A stretch of DNA of 64,000 nucleotides from Miltoncostaea sp963771025. Lineage in GTDB: Bacteria > Actinomycetota > Thermoleophilia > Miltoncostaeales > Miltoncostaeaceae. The DNA lies in contig CAVYRL010000008.1 of NCBI GenBank assembly GCA_963771025.1, forward strand, positions 558,001 through 622,000, given 5' to 3'. Positions 16,378 to 24,623 of this stretch are shown here, piece by piece. Within the stretch, counting starts at the first letter, position 1; each line of letters opens with the position of its first letter. The translations under genes were made by a program, and so were the position numbers. The notes under the pieces are model-generated. The model searched no databases. It was not told the origin of the DNA and saw only the letters and a program-made list of their open reading frames with translations.

Positions 16378-17667
16378 TCAGACCAGCCTCCCCTCCACCC
16401 TCAGGAGCACCACCCCGCCCGCCCCCACGGCCGCTCCGGTCGCCCCCGGGCCGCCGGCGAGCGCGAGAATCCGCGCCACGTAGGCCTGGGTCTCGCGGTA
16501 GGGCGGGATGCCGCCGTATCGCCTCACGGCCCCGGGCCCGGCGTTGTAGGCGGCCAGCGCCAGGGGGAGCGAGCCGAAGGCGCGGACGTGGCCCGCGAGC
16601 AGGCGGGCCGCCGCCGGGATCGCCTGGGCCGGATCGAAGGGGTCACGCAGCCCCAGGCCGCGCGCGGTCGCCGGCATGAATTGCGCGATCCCCTGCGCCC
16701 CGGCCGGGCTCACCGCCCGCGGATCGAAGCCCGACTCGGAGCGCAGCAGCGCGGCCAGGACGACGGGCGCGACGCCGTTGGCCGTCGCCGAGGAGGTGAT
16801 CACGGGACGCAGCCCGGCCGGGACCCAGCCGGGCAACGCGGGCGCCGTCGCGGGCAACGCGCCTGCGCCGCACCCCGGCAGGTACCCGTAGTGCCACGGC
16901 TCCCATGCGTAGCGCTGGACGAACCCGAACCGCGTGGCGTTCGCCGCCAGCCACGCGTGGGCCGAGCCTCCGGCGCCCATGTTGAGGTCGAGCTCCGTCG
17001 CGTCGCGGTGTCTGCTCCGTCCAGGAGGCGCGACCCACTTGGGATCGGGGTGCCGCGCGAAGAGCGCGGCCTGCTCGGCGTCGCTGCGGAAGCCACTGGT
17101 CACCGACAGGTCCACGCCGCTGCCGTGCGCGGCCGCGTCCATCGCATCGAAGGCCTCGCCGACGACGGGACACATCGGTTTGCCGTAGCGGTAGACCAGC
17201 GGACCCGAGTAGCCGCCCCCGCTGGCCTGGCCGACGCCGCCGCCCCCGGCACCGATCGACGCCGCGACGGCGATCCCGGCCCGCGCGATCGCCCGCACCC
17301 GCGAGCCCTGGGGCCCGGGCGACGACACCACCACCTCGACGGCCGTGGGCGGCCACGATCCGCCCGGCAGACGCAGGCTCTCGACGCGCGCTCCCCCGGG
17401 CGCGGCGGCCGCCGAGGACACCGCGGTGAGGCGCGCCCGCCACCGCGCCGCGCCGGCCGGCCCGTCGAACGCGATCTGGGCCATGTGGGCCCAGATCTCG
17501 CGGCCCGCCGAGATCGCCGCGACGTCAGCGGCCGTCTGAGCCTGGGCCGCGGCCAGCTGCACGCGCCCGAGAAGGAAGAGGGCGACGGCCCCGAGCACCA
17601 CCAGCAGCCCCACCGCCAGGGCCAGCGGTGCCGCCTGGCCGCGCTGCGCATCGCGTCCGCGCCTCAT
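16378..17667 (-). CDS. TadG-like anchor fused to VanY-type peptidase and lytic transglycosylase
   Basis: 429 residues with three modules. Residues about 8-50 are a TadE/TadG-type start (QRGQAAPLALAVGLL, one membrane helix, then QTAADVAAISAGREIW as in Flp-pilus pseudopilins). Residues about 155-262 are a D-Ala-D-Ala carboxypeptidase/VanY domain: SGFRSDAEQAALF, SRHRDATELDLN (His220, Asp227) and WEPWHYG (Glu256, His259) supply the zinc and catalytic residues. Residues about 290-405 are an SLT transglycosylase: RSESGFDPRAVSPAGAQGIAQFMP with catalytic Glu311, and AYNAGPGAV. The protein should sit in the membrane with both cell-wall hydrolases outside. It overlaps the upstream TadE-like gene by ATGA. 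The combination is unusual and suggests wall opening for a pilus-like structure. Confidence 0.82.
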   Translation of the reverse strand: MRRGRDAQRGQAAPLALAVGLLVVLGAVALFLLGRVQLAAAQAQTAADVAAISAGREIWAHMAQIAFDGPAGAARWRARLTAVSSAAAAPGGARVESLRLPGGSWPPTAVEVVVSSPGPQGSRVRAIARAGIAVAASIGAGGGGVGQASGGGYSGPLVYRYGKPMCPVVGEAFDAMDAAAHGSGVDLSVTSGFRSDAEQAALFARHPDPKWVAPPGRSRHRDATELDLNMGAGGSAHAWLAANATRFGFVQRYAWEPWHYGYLPGCGAGALPATAPALPGWVPAGLRPVITSSATANGVAPVVLAALLRSESGFDPRAVSPAGAQGIAQFMPATARGLGLRDPFDPAQAIPAAARLLAGHVRAFGSLPLALAAYNAGPGAVRRYGGIPPYRETQAYVARILALAGGPGATGAAVGAGGVVLLRVEGRLV

Positions 17668-17933
17668 GGCCTGCGGATCCCGGCGACGGCGCGGATGCTG
17701 AGGCCCTGCGCTCCGGGCAGCAACGGCGGCACCGCCACGGTCGCGGCAACCACGGTGATGCCCGGCCCGCCCGGGCCGGCGCGCAGGGCCCGCGCCCGCA
17801 CCTCGTCCTGCGCGTGGAGGCCCGCGACCAGCACCGCCATCAGCTGCCAGGCGAGCAGGCCCGCGAGAACGAGCAGCGGCACCATGGCGAGCAGCTCGAT
17901 GCTGGCTTGGCCGCGCGCCTCGAGCGCCCTCAT
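17664..17933 (-). CDS. TadE-like pseudopilin, small
   Basis: 89 residues. The N-terminus ARGQASIELLAMVPLLVLAGLLAWQL is the TadE/TadF form: a short basic lead, a Glu five residues after the processing-like Gly-Gln, then one long hydrophobic helix. The rest is short and ends with GIRRP, smaller than typical TadE. It overlaps both neighbours by four bases (ATGA), so the three genes form one tight operon. No tadA ATPase, tadB/C platform or tadV peptidase is in the window. Confidence 0.72.
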   Translation of the reverse strand: MRALEARGQASIELLAMVPLLVLAGLLAWQLMAVLVAGLHAQDEVRARALRAGPGGPGITVVAATVAVPPLLPGAQGLSIRAVAGIRRP

Positions 17934-18301
17934 CGACGGCCCGCGTCGACCGCCGCGTCGAGCGCTTGCTCGGCAGTCGCATAGCCCGGCTCGGGCACCA
18001 TCGGCAGGACCCGCGGGATCGTCACCCGCACCTGCACGGTGGCGCCGCCCGGAGCGTCGTCGCGGGTGACCACCCGGGCCGTCGTCGCGTACCCGAGCGG
18101 GAGGACGGCCCGCGCCGCCGGCCCGGCGGGAGCGCCGACCTCATGGGCGCGACGGGCCGCGCGCGCCGCACCCTCCGCAAGCGTCCACGCGTACGCCGCG
18201 ACGGTCAGCTGCCACGCGACCAGACCCAGCAGGACGAGCACCGGGAGCAGAGCCACCAGCTCGACCAAGGTTTGTCCCTGCTGGGCCCGTCTGCGCGACA
18301 T
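17930..18301 (-). CDS. TadE-like pseudopilin
   Basis: 123 residues. QQGQTLVELVALLPVLVLLGLVAWQL is the typical TadE start with the conserved Glu and a single helix; AEGAARAARRAHEVG follows as an amphipathic extension and the C-terminal half is a small beta domain (VQVRVTIPRVLP). In Flp/Tad systems TadE and TadF are minor pseudopilins cleaved by TadV. It is the first gene of the trio ending with the VanY/SLT fusion. Confidence 0.78.
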   Translation of the reverse strand: MSRRRAQQGQTLVELVALLPVLVLLGLVAWQLTVAAYAWTLAEGAARAARRAHEVGAPAGPAARAVLPLGYATTARVVTRDDAPGGATVQVRVTIPRVLPMVPEPGYATAEQALDAAVDAGRR

Positions 18302-18367
18302 GGCGCCATGCTGGACCGGCTCAGGTCACCGATCTGCGTCGACGTGTGCCGGCGGACGAACGGGGGG

Positions 18368-18736
18368 CTACCGGAAGCGGCGGCTCTCGCGGACGACCCA
18401 CACGATGACCAGCGCAAGCACCGCCGCGAGGGCGATCACGCCGAGCGGCGTGAGCCGGTCGCCGAGCAGCGGGAACCCGGCGATCAGCAGGAACGCGATG
18501 CCGATGGCGCAGGCGATGATCAGGTACCGCTGCCAGGGCTTCAGGACCAGCCAGGCGAGTTCGTTCTGCCGGAAGTAGTTGTAACCGAACGCGATCAGGG
18601 CGGCGACGAACAGCACCTGGATGATCAGCTCCGACGACACGGCGACCGCGCCGAAGCCCTTCTGCGACACGAACACCAGCCCCGCGATGGCGGCGATGAT
18701 GACGAAGTTGCGTACCCCGACCCAGTTGATCCGCAC
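18368..18736 (-). CDS. Small membrane protein downstream of thrS
   Basis: 122 residues with four hydrophobic helices (about 8-24, 34-50, 65-82 and 92-112) and a basic C-terminus RESRRFR. I do not recognise a family. The GTG start (VRINWVG) lies eight bases after the thrS stop, so it is probably co-transcribed. Longer open frames through thrS are shadows. Confidence 0.65.
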   Translation of the reverse strand: MRINWVGVRNFVIIAAIAGLVFVSQKGFGAVAVSSELIIQVLFVAALIAFGYNYFRQNELAWLVLKPWQRYLIIACAIGIAFLLIAGFPLLGDRLTPLGVIALAAVLALVIVWVVRESRRFR

Positions 18737-18744
18737 GCCCGCTC

Positions 18745-20646
18745 CTAGCCGGCGGCTTCGGCGACGAGCTGGGCGGCCAGCTCGTCCACGGGGAGCGCGC
18801 CGCGGTCGCCGCCGTGACGGGCGCGCGCCGAGGCCGTGCCGGCCTGCTCCTCCTTGTCGCCGACGATCAGCAGGTATGGGATCTTCGCGAGCTCCCCGTC
18901 GCGAATCCGGCGACCCACCGACTCGCTGCGGCCGTCCACCTCGACGCGCAGGCCCTCGGCGCGCAGCCGGGCGCGCACCGACTCGGCGTAGAGCGCGTGC
19001 CGGTCGGAGACGGGCAGCACGCGCGCCTGCTCGGGGGCCAGCCACAACGGGAAGTCGCCGCCCGTGTTCTCGATCAGGATGCCCAGGAAACGCTCGATGG
19101 AGCCGGTGATCGCCCGGTGGATCATCACCGGACGCTCCTCGGTGTCCTCGGCGGAGGTGTAGGTCAGGTCGAAGCGCTCGGGGAAGTTGAAGTCGAGCTG
19201 GCAGGTGCCGAGCTGCCAGGCCCGGCCCATCACATCGGTCACCTGGAAGTCGATCTTCGGGCCGTAGAAGGCGCCGTCGCCCTCCTTGATGCCGTAGGGC
19301 CGATCGCCCAGGGCCTGGCGCAGGGCCTCCTCGGCGTGGTCCCACATCTCCTTCGTGCCCGTGGCCTTCTCGGGTCGCGTGGAGAGCTTCAGCTCCACGT
19401 GCGGGAAGCCGAATCGGGCGTAGAAGCGGTCGGTGAGGTCGAGCACGGCCCGCACCTCGTCCTGCACCTGGTCGGGCCGGCAGAACACGTGGGCGTCGTC
19501 CTGCGTGAACGCCCGCACGCGGAAGAGCCCGTGCAGCACGCCCGAGAGCTCGTGGCGGTGCACGTGCCCGAACTCCGCGTAGCGGATCGGCAGCTCGCGG
19601 TAGCTGTGCCGGCGGCTGCGGTACACCAGGCAGGCGCCGGGACAGTTCATCGGCTTGATCGCGAAGGTCTGGCCCTCGACCTCGGTGAAGTACATGTTGT
19701 CGCGGTAGTGCTCCCAGTGGCCGCTGGTCTTCCACAACTCGTCGACGAGCATCGTCGGCGTCTGGATCTCGTCGTAGTCCATGTGCGCGAGCTCCTCGCG
19801 CACGGCGCCCTTGATGCCGTTGACGATCACCATCCCGTTGGGCAGGAAGAACGGGAATCCGGGGCCCGCCTCGTCGAAGTAGAAGAGGCCGAGGTCGCGG
19901 CCCACGCGGCGGTGATCGCGCGCCCTCGCCTGCTCCAGGCGCTCGAGGTACGCGTCGAGCTCGGTCTGGCCGGGGAATGCCGTCGCGTAGATGCGCGTCA
20001 GCTGCGGGTTCTTCTCGCTGCCGCGCCAATAGGCGCCGGCCACCGAGAGCAGCTTGACCTTGCCCACCCGGCCCGAGTCGGGCAGGTGCGGGCCGCGGCA
20101 GAGGTCGACGAAGTCGCGTTGGCGGTACAGGGAGACGGTGGTCTCACCCTGGCTCGCGAGCTGGTCAACCTGGTCCACCTTGTAGGTGTCGCCGCGCTCG
20201 GCGAAGTACGCGTGGGCGTCCGGGATGGTCATGACACTGCGCTGGAAGGGCGCCTTGGCCTTCACGATGCGTGCGATCTCGGCCTCGATCGCCGGGAAGT
20301 CGTCCTCGGTCAGCGGCCGGGGCAGGTCGAAGTCGTAGTAGAAGCCGTCCTCGATGGGCGGGCCGAAGCCGAGCGTGGCTCCGGGGATCACGCTCTGGAC
20401 GGCCTCGGCCATGACGTGCGCGGCCGAGTGGCGCATGACGTAGAGGTAGTCGTCGCCGCTCTTCGGCGTGACGATCTGGATCTCGTCGCCGTCGTCCAGG
20501 GGGCGGGCCAGGTCGCGGATCTCGTCGCCGACCCGAACGGCCACGGCGGCCTTCGCCAGGCCGGGTCCGATGGCGGCGGCGGCATCATGGCCGGTGGCCC
20601 CGTCGGGCAACTCCAGGCGGCTGCCGTCGGGAAGGGTCACGGTCAT
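18745..20646 (-). CDS. thrS: Threonyl-tRNA synthetase
   Basis: 633 residues, full length. Domains in order: TGS (1-60), the second additional editing domain with the zinc-type HSAAHVMAEAV motif near 73, and the class II catalytic core with GPGFPFFLPNGMVIVNGI, KPMNCPGACLVYRS (zinc Cys), RYAEFGHVHRHELSGVLHGLFRVRAFTQDDAHVFC, FYGPKIDFQV and PVMIHRAITGSIERFLGILIE. The anticodon-binding domain follows (about 525-633). It charges tRNA-Thr. The ATG lies seven bases after TAGCAT (20654-20659), implying a leaderless message. In this window it has no T-box-like leader. Confidence 0.96.
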   Translation of the reverse strand: MTVTLPDGSRLELPDGATGHDAAAAIGPGLAKAAVAVRVGDEIRDLARPLDDGDEIQIVTPKSGDDYLYVMRHSAAHVMAEAVQSVIPGATLGFGPPIEDGFYYDFDLPRPLTEDDFPAIEAEIARIVKAKAPFQRSVMTIPDAHAYFAERGDTYKVDQVDQLASQGETTVSLYRQRDFVDLCRGPHLPDSGRVGKVKLLSVAGAYWRGSEKNPQLTRIYATAFPGQTELDAYLERLEQARARDHRRVGRDLGLFYFDEAGPGFPFFLPNGMVIVNGIKGAVREELAHMDYDEIQTPTMLVDELWKTSGHWEHYRDNMYFTEVEGQTFAIKPMNCPGACLVYRSRRHSYRELPIRYAEFGHVHRHELSGVLHGLFRVRAFTQDDAHVFCRPDQVQDEVRAVLDLTDRFYARFGFPHVELKLSTRPEKATGTKEMWDHAEEALRQALGDRPYGIKEGDGAFYGPKIDFQVTDVMGRAWQLGTCQLDFNFPERFDLTYTSAEDTEERPVMIHRAITGSIERFLGILIENTGGDFPLWLAPEQARVLPVSDRHALYAESVRARLRAEGLRVEVDGRSESVGRRIRDGELAKIPYLLIVGDKEEQAGTASARARHGGDRGALPVDELAAQLVAEAAG

Positions 20647-20721
20647 CCGCGTGATGCTACCAACGCCCATGCCGTGGCCGGTGACCTTGTGACCGTCGCG
20701 CAACAGGGCGATGATCGACGG

Positions 20722-21198
20722 GTGTTGCAGCGTTTCCTCTACGACGAGAACGGCAAGGCCCGTCCGCGGCGCATGGTCATCGTGTTCGCGGTGGCGATCG
20801 GGTTCGCGCTCTTCGGCACCTTCCTGCTGGTGCTGGCGCCGATATTCGACGGCCACGAGGGCTTCCAGACCCTGTGGGTCATCTTCTCGGTGATCCTGCT
20901 CAAGTTCCCGCTCGTCAGCCTGCTGTGGTGGTTCATCGTGCGCAACAAGGAGCTTCCGGGGCGGGCGCCCAAGTGGAGCGACGACGAGACGCGCGAGATC
21001 CTGGCCTACCTGATTTCCGAGGCCGACCGGGTGCAGGGCCTCCCCGACGCGGCTGCCCGCCTCAAGTTCCTTCAGCGCGAGGCGTGGAACGTGGCCGACC
21101 GAGTGGGCGGCGACGTGAAGGTCGATGCCGTCAACACGGCCATCCACATCGACCACATGATCACCCGCCAACGCACCCCGAGGTCACCCGGCAGCTGA
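20722..21198 (+). CDS. Membrane-anchored hypothetical protein
   Basis: 158 residues. Two helices lie at about 18-40 and 47-68 (MVIVFAVAIGFALFGTFLLVLAPIF and WVIFSVILLKFPLVSLLWWFIV). The rest is a soluble helical tail (DETREILAYLISEADRV, AARLKFLQREAWNVAD, AVNTAIHIDHMI). I do not recognise the family. The GTG at 20722 follows GATGAT by six bases, a weak form of the TAnnnT spacing seen elsewhere. It is divergent from thrS. Confidence 0.65.
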   Translation: MLQRFLYDENGKARPRRMVIVFAVAIGFALFGTFLLVLAPIFDGHEGFQTLWVIFSVILLKFPLVSLLWWFIVRNKELPGRAPKWSDDETREILAYLISEADRVQGLPDAAARLKFLQREAWNVADRVGGDVKVDAVNTAIHIDHMITRQRTPRSPGS

Positions 21199-21286
21199 TC
21201 GGCGAGCGGGCGCCGACGCGCCCGTGGACGAGGACGCGCGGCGTGCCCTTGCGCGAAGCGCGAGTGTATTCGCTAGCCTGAACTTC

Positions 21287-22153
21287 GTGGGTGAGGCCCT
21301 CCTAATCACACTCCGCGAAGGATTCGAGGCGGCGCTCATCGTCGCGATCCTCTTCGCAGCGGTCCGACGCAGCGAGCGACCCGAGCTCGCGCGCTGGATC
21401 TGGATCGGCACCGGGGCGGCGCTGGCCCTGTCGTTCGTGGTCGGCTGGGTGCTGCACGTCACCATCGACGATCTGGTCGGCGTCGCCCGCCTGCGCACAT
21501 TCGGCGTGATCTGCCTCGCCGCCGCGGCCCTGCTGACCTGGATGATCTTCTGGATGCGGGCCCACTCCCGCTCGCTCAAGGGCGAGCTGGAGGGGCAGGT
21601 CCACAAGGCGATCGGGCAGTCCGTGTTCGCCCTCGGGCTGGTCGCCTTCGTGTCGGTCGCCCGCGAGGGCCTCGAGACGGCGCTGTTCCTGATCTCGACG
21701 ACGACGTCGGGCGACGACCGAGGGGTGCTGATCGGCGCGATCGCCGGCCTTGTCATCGCGGTCGCGCTGGGCATCGCCGTCTACCACGGCAGCCGCCTCG
21801 TCCCGATGAGGCTCTTCTTCCAGATCACCGGCGTGCTGATCATCCTGTTCGCCGCCGGCCTGCTCTCACGGTCGGTGCAGTTCTTCCAGGCCGCCGGCGA
21901 TATCGACACGATCAACAACGCCGTCTACAACCTCACCGGCTACGAGTGGCTGACGATCTCCACCGAGTCCGGCAAGGTCCTCGCGGGCATCTTCGGGTGG
22001 GATCCGCGCCCCAGCGCCGAGCAGGTGATCGTGTACCTCGGCTTCCTCATCCCGGTGCTGGTGGCCTACTTCTGGCACCCGAAGCCGAAGGCGAAGGCAC
22101 CGGTCTCGGCTCAGGACGGCTCGGGCCAGGGCGAGGTCGCGCCGACCAGCTGA
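21287..22153 (+). CDS. efeU: FTR1/EfeU family iron permease
   Basis: 288 residues with seven predicted helices. The two REXXE iron-binding motifs of the Ftr1 family are present: LREGFEAALIVAIL in helix 1 and AREGLETALFLIS in helix 4. These import ferric or ferrous iron across the cytoplasmic membrane, usually with a periplasmic EfeO/EfeB partner; none is adjacent, and the helper may lie elsewhere. The GTG at 21287 is preceded by TAGCCT at seven bases, so this start is preferred to one 63 bases upstream that adds a non-family tail. Confidence 0.88.
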   Translation: MGEALLITLREGFEAALIVAILFAAVRRSERPELARWIWIGTGAALALSFVVGWVLHVTIDDLVGVARLRTFGVICLAAAALLTWMIFWMRAHSRSLKGELEGQVHKAIGQSVFALGLVAFVSVAREGLETALFLISTTTSGDDRGVLIGAIAGLVIAVALGIAVYHGSRLVPMRLFFQITGVLIILFAAGLLSRSVQFFQAAGDIDTINNAVYNLTGYEWLTISTESGKVLAGIFGWDPRPSAEQVIVYLGFLIPVLVAYFWHPKPKAKAPVSAQDGSGQGEVAPTS

Positions 22154-22202
22154 CGCCCGCGTGCCGTCCGCCCCCGTGGCGGTCGTCGGATGGCTCGCCC
22201 GA

Positions 22203-22418
22203 CTACGCCGCGCGGTGGCGCGGATCGAGGAAGGCGATCCGCGCGTTGCCGCGCTGGATGCCGTGCGCCCGGGTGCCGTCGGGCAGCGCGAAGACGATCC
22301 GCCAGGCCAGGCCCCGGACCCCCTCCTGAACCAGCTCGTCCACGCTCTCGACGGTGGCGTCCACGCGACCGAGCCCCAGCACCTCGAGGGGGATGAGCTC
22401 CCCCGCCTGTGGGGGCAT
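22203..22418 (-). CDS. Small hypothetical protein at the end of a two-component operon
   Basis: 71 residues, soluble and beta-rich (IPLEVLGLGRVDATVESVDELVQEGVRGLAWRIVFALPDGTR). I do not recognise a family. Its ATG lies two bases after the stop of the 53-residue membrane gene and its codons show the strong third-position G/C of neighbours, so I take it as real and the fourth gene of the kinase operon. Confidence 0.5.
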   Translation of the reverse strand: MPPQAGELIPLEVLGLGRVDATVESVDELVQEGVRGLAWRIVFALPDGTRAHGIQRGNARIAFLDPRHRAA

Positions 22419-22420
22419 GT

Positions 22421-22582
22421 CTAGTGGAAGACCGCCCAGACCACGGCGATGCCGTAGAGGATGGCGATCAGGAAGAGCGTCAGCAGGATCGTGTTGACGA
22501 GGCCCTTGAGGACGCGCTTCGGGGGGTACCTCTCCCCCGTCTCGTCGACGATCGTGAGGTCCTCCTTGGTGATGCGCCTCAC
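22421..22582 (-). CDS. 53-residue single-helix membrane protein
   Basis: Starts with VRRITKEDLTIVDETG, then a basic PPKRVLKGLVN and one strong helix ILLTLFLIAILYGIAVVWAVF, ending FH. The GTG overlaps the stop of the response-regulator gene (GTGA), so it is translationally coupled. It is not a recognised family. A charged cytosolic head and a single helix suit a small partner that docks on a membrane complex such as the kinase or the divergent ABC exporter; that is inference. Confidence 0.6.
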   Translation of the reverse strand: MRRITKEDLTIVDETGERYPPKRVLKGLVNTILLTLFLIAILYGIAVVWAVFH

Positions 22583-23241
22583 TCGCCCTCCCCGGGCTGG
22601 ACGAAGCCGGTCTCGTACGCCATGACGACGACCTGCGTGCGGTCGCGCAGGCCGAGCTTGGAGAGTACCCGCGCGACGTGCGTCTTGACGGTCGCCTCGC
22701 TCACCACCATGCGCTCGGCGATCTCGGCGTTGGAGAGGCCGCGCGCCACCAGGCGCACCACCTCGGCCTCCCGGTCGGTGAGCTCGGCCAGGGCCCCGGT
22801 CGGCGCGGCACCCGGAGGGGGGCGCCGGACGAAGTCCTCGATGAACCTCCGCGTCAGCGACGAGGCGAGCAGCGCGTCGCCCGCGGCGACCGAGCGCACG
22901 GCGTTGATCAGCTCCTCCCGGCGCACGTCCTTGAGCAGGAAGCCACTGGCGCCGGCCTTCATGGCGGCATAGACGTACTCGTTCTGATCGAAGGTGGTCA
23001 GCATCAGGATGCGCGGCGAGTCGGGGTCGGCCATCAGGCGGCGGGTCGCCTCGACGCCGTCCACCTCCGGCATGCGGATGTCCATCAGCACCACGTCGGG
23101 GCGCAGCTCCCGCGAGAGGTCCACGGCCTGGCGGCCGTCGGAGGCCTGGCCCACCACCTCGATGTCAACCTGAGCGTCAAGGATCATCCCGAAGCCGTCG
23201 CGCACCAGCGCCTGATCGTCGGCGATCAGGACGCGGATCAC
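22579..23241 (-). CDS. NarL/LuxR-type response regulator
   Basis: 220 residues. The receiver domain (1-120) has IADDQALVRDGF (acidic pocket), VVLMDIRMPEVDG with the phospho-Asp near 54, TTFDQN (switch Thr) and LLKDVRREEL (Lys). The C-terminal LuxR helix-turn-helix is LTDREAEVVRLVARGLSNAEIAERMVVSEATVKTHVARVL. It should be phosphorylated by the upstream kinase; GTG start in a GTGA overlap with the kinase stop. The most likely target is the divergent ABC exporter promoter. Confidence 0.94.
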   Translation of the reverse strand: MIRVLIADDQALVRDGFGMILDAQVDIEVVGQASDGRQAVDLSRELRPDVVLMDIRMPEVDGVEATRRLMADPDSPRILMLTTFDQNEYVYAAMKAGASGFLLKDVRREELINAVRSVAAGDALLASSLTRRFIEDFVRRPPPGAAPTGALAELTDREAEVVRLVARGLSNAEIAERMVVSEATVKTHVARVLSKLGLRDRTQVVVMAYETGFVQPGEGE

Positions 23242-24407
23242 GTTCGCGGCGCGGGGTCGAGGGGCAGGCGCGCGGCCAGCGCGAAACCGCGCTCCGGGGC
23301 CGGGCGCGGACCGGCGGTCAGCTCGCCGCCGTACACGGCCACGCGCTCGCGCATCCCCACCAGGCCATGCCCGCCGTTCTCCCGGCCGCTCCCGGAGCCC
23401 CGGCCGTCGTCGGTCACCCGCAGGGCGATCTCGTCCTCGCCGTAGAGCACCACCACCTCCGCCCGCGCCGGGCCGGCGTGCTTGAGCACGTTGGTGAGGC
23501 CCTCCTGGACGATGCGGAACGCGGAGAGGTCGATGCCCGCGGGAAGCGGCCGCGGCTCGCCCTCGATGCGGACCTCAACCGGCAGCCCCGCGTCGCGCAC
23601 GTGATCGGCAAGCGCACCCAGCCCCGCGAGACCCGGCTGGGGCGCCATGGACGGCGCGCCGTCGTCGGCAGCCCGCAGCGCGCCGAGCATGCGACGCAGG
23701 TCGGTCAGGGCCTCGCGGCCGGTGTCCTGAACCGCCGCCAGCGGCCGGCGGGCCCGCTCGGGGTCGACGTCGAGCATGGCCTCCGCCGCCTCGGCCTGCA
23801 CCACCATCACGCTCAGGCTGTGCGCGACGACGTCGTGCATCTCGCGGGCGATGCGCGAGCGCTCCTCGAACACCGCGGCGCGCGCCTCGGTGGCCTGCTC
23901 GCGCTCCAGGCGGGCGGCGCGCTCGACCAGCTCGGCGGTGCGGCGACGATGATTGTCGTAGGCGTAGCCGATCCCCCAGGCGAGGCCGGCGAGCGGCACG
24001 ACGCTGAGAAGGTCTGTCGGGCTGCCCTTCGGGTCTCGCAGGGTGACGGCCATGACGATGGCCAACCCCGCCAGGCCCCCGCCGATGCGCGTGCGACCGG
24101 GGCCGAGGGCCCCGATGATGCCGATCGCGATCATGCCGGCGAAGAACGCGGCGGCCGACTGGGTCACCGAGCGCGGCCAGATCATCGCCTCGGCGAAGAT
24201 GACGACGAGGGCCACGGAGGCGGCGGCGAAAGGGTTGCGGCGGCGGCAGAGCAGGGCGCCGCCCCACGCCAGCGTGAAGAGGGTCAGGCCGAGGAGCGAC
24301 CCCTCGACCTCCTCCGAGAGCCACACCTCGAGCAGCCCGAAGACGGTCAGGAAGACGAAGACGGCCTCCGGCCAGTACGTGCGCGCGAGGCGAAGGGTCG
24401 GTCGCAT
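23238..24407 (-). CDS. Sensor histidine kinase (HisKA_3, NarX/DesK-like)
   Basis: 389 residues. The N-terminal 150 residues form about five helices with short loops, so the sensor is probably membrane-intrinsic. The phosphoacceptor region is RIAREMHDVVAHSLSVMVVQ with the His of the HisKA_3 class. The ATPase domain shows IVQEGLTNVLKHAG (N box) and LRVTDDGRGSG...GHGLVGMRERVAVYGG (G boxes). The ATG at 24407 is preceded by TACGGT at seven bases, so the message is probably leaderless and a start further upstream is unlikely. It heads a four-gene operon. Confidence 0.92.
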   Translation of the reverse strand: MRPTLRLARTYWPEAVFVFLTVFGLLEVWLSEEVEGSLLGLTLFTLAWGGALLCRRRNPFAAASVALVVIFAEAMIWPRSVTQSAAAFFAGMIAIGIIGALGPGRTRIGGGLAGLAIVMAVTLRDPKGSPTDLLSVVPLAGLAWGIGYAYDNHRRRTAELVERAARLEREQATEARAAVFEERSRIAREMHDVVAHSLSVMVVQAEAAEAMLDVDPERARRPLAAVQDTGREALTDLRRMLGALRAADDGAPSMAPQPGLAGLGALADHVRDAGLPVEVRIEGEPRPLPAGIDLSAFRIVQEGLTNVLKHAGPARAEVVVLYGEDEIALRVTDDGRGSGSGRENGGHGLVGMRERVAVYGGELTAGPRPAPERGFALAARLPLDPAPRT

Positions 24408-24463
24408 GCGGGTGACCGTACTACCGCGGCCCGACGGGGGCGTCGCTCCCACGACGGGTCCCC

Positions 24464-24481
24464 GTCATCCCTGGGGATGAC
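24464..24481. promoter_or_regulatory. Inverted repeat between kinase operon and ABC exporter
   Basis: GTCATCC-CTGG-GGATGAC, a perfect seven-base dyad, in the gap between the divergent kinase operon and the ABC exporter. It is about 100 bases before the exporter -10 element. It is a plausible binding site for the response regulator. Confidence 0.4.
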
Positions 24482-24579
24482 CCCCGGCCCCGCTCGGCGG
24501 ACTGCGGGGTGGGGGCGAACCATCCCTGGGAGGCGGACGGATCGGAGCAGCGGGCGATGGCGCCGCGGCGGCGTCCTCA

Positions 24580-24585
24580 TAGCGT
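24580..24585 (+). promoter_or_regulatory. Likely -10 element of the ABC exporter operon
   Basis: TAGCGT lies 38 bases before the ATG at 24624, leaving a leader with a GGAGG Shine-Dalgarno site at 24611-24615. Confidence 0.35.
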
Positions 24586-24623
24586 CGCCCCATCACCCGT
24601 CATCCCGTCTGGAGGCACTCCAA

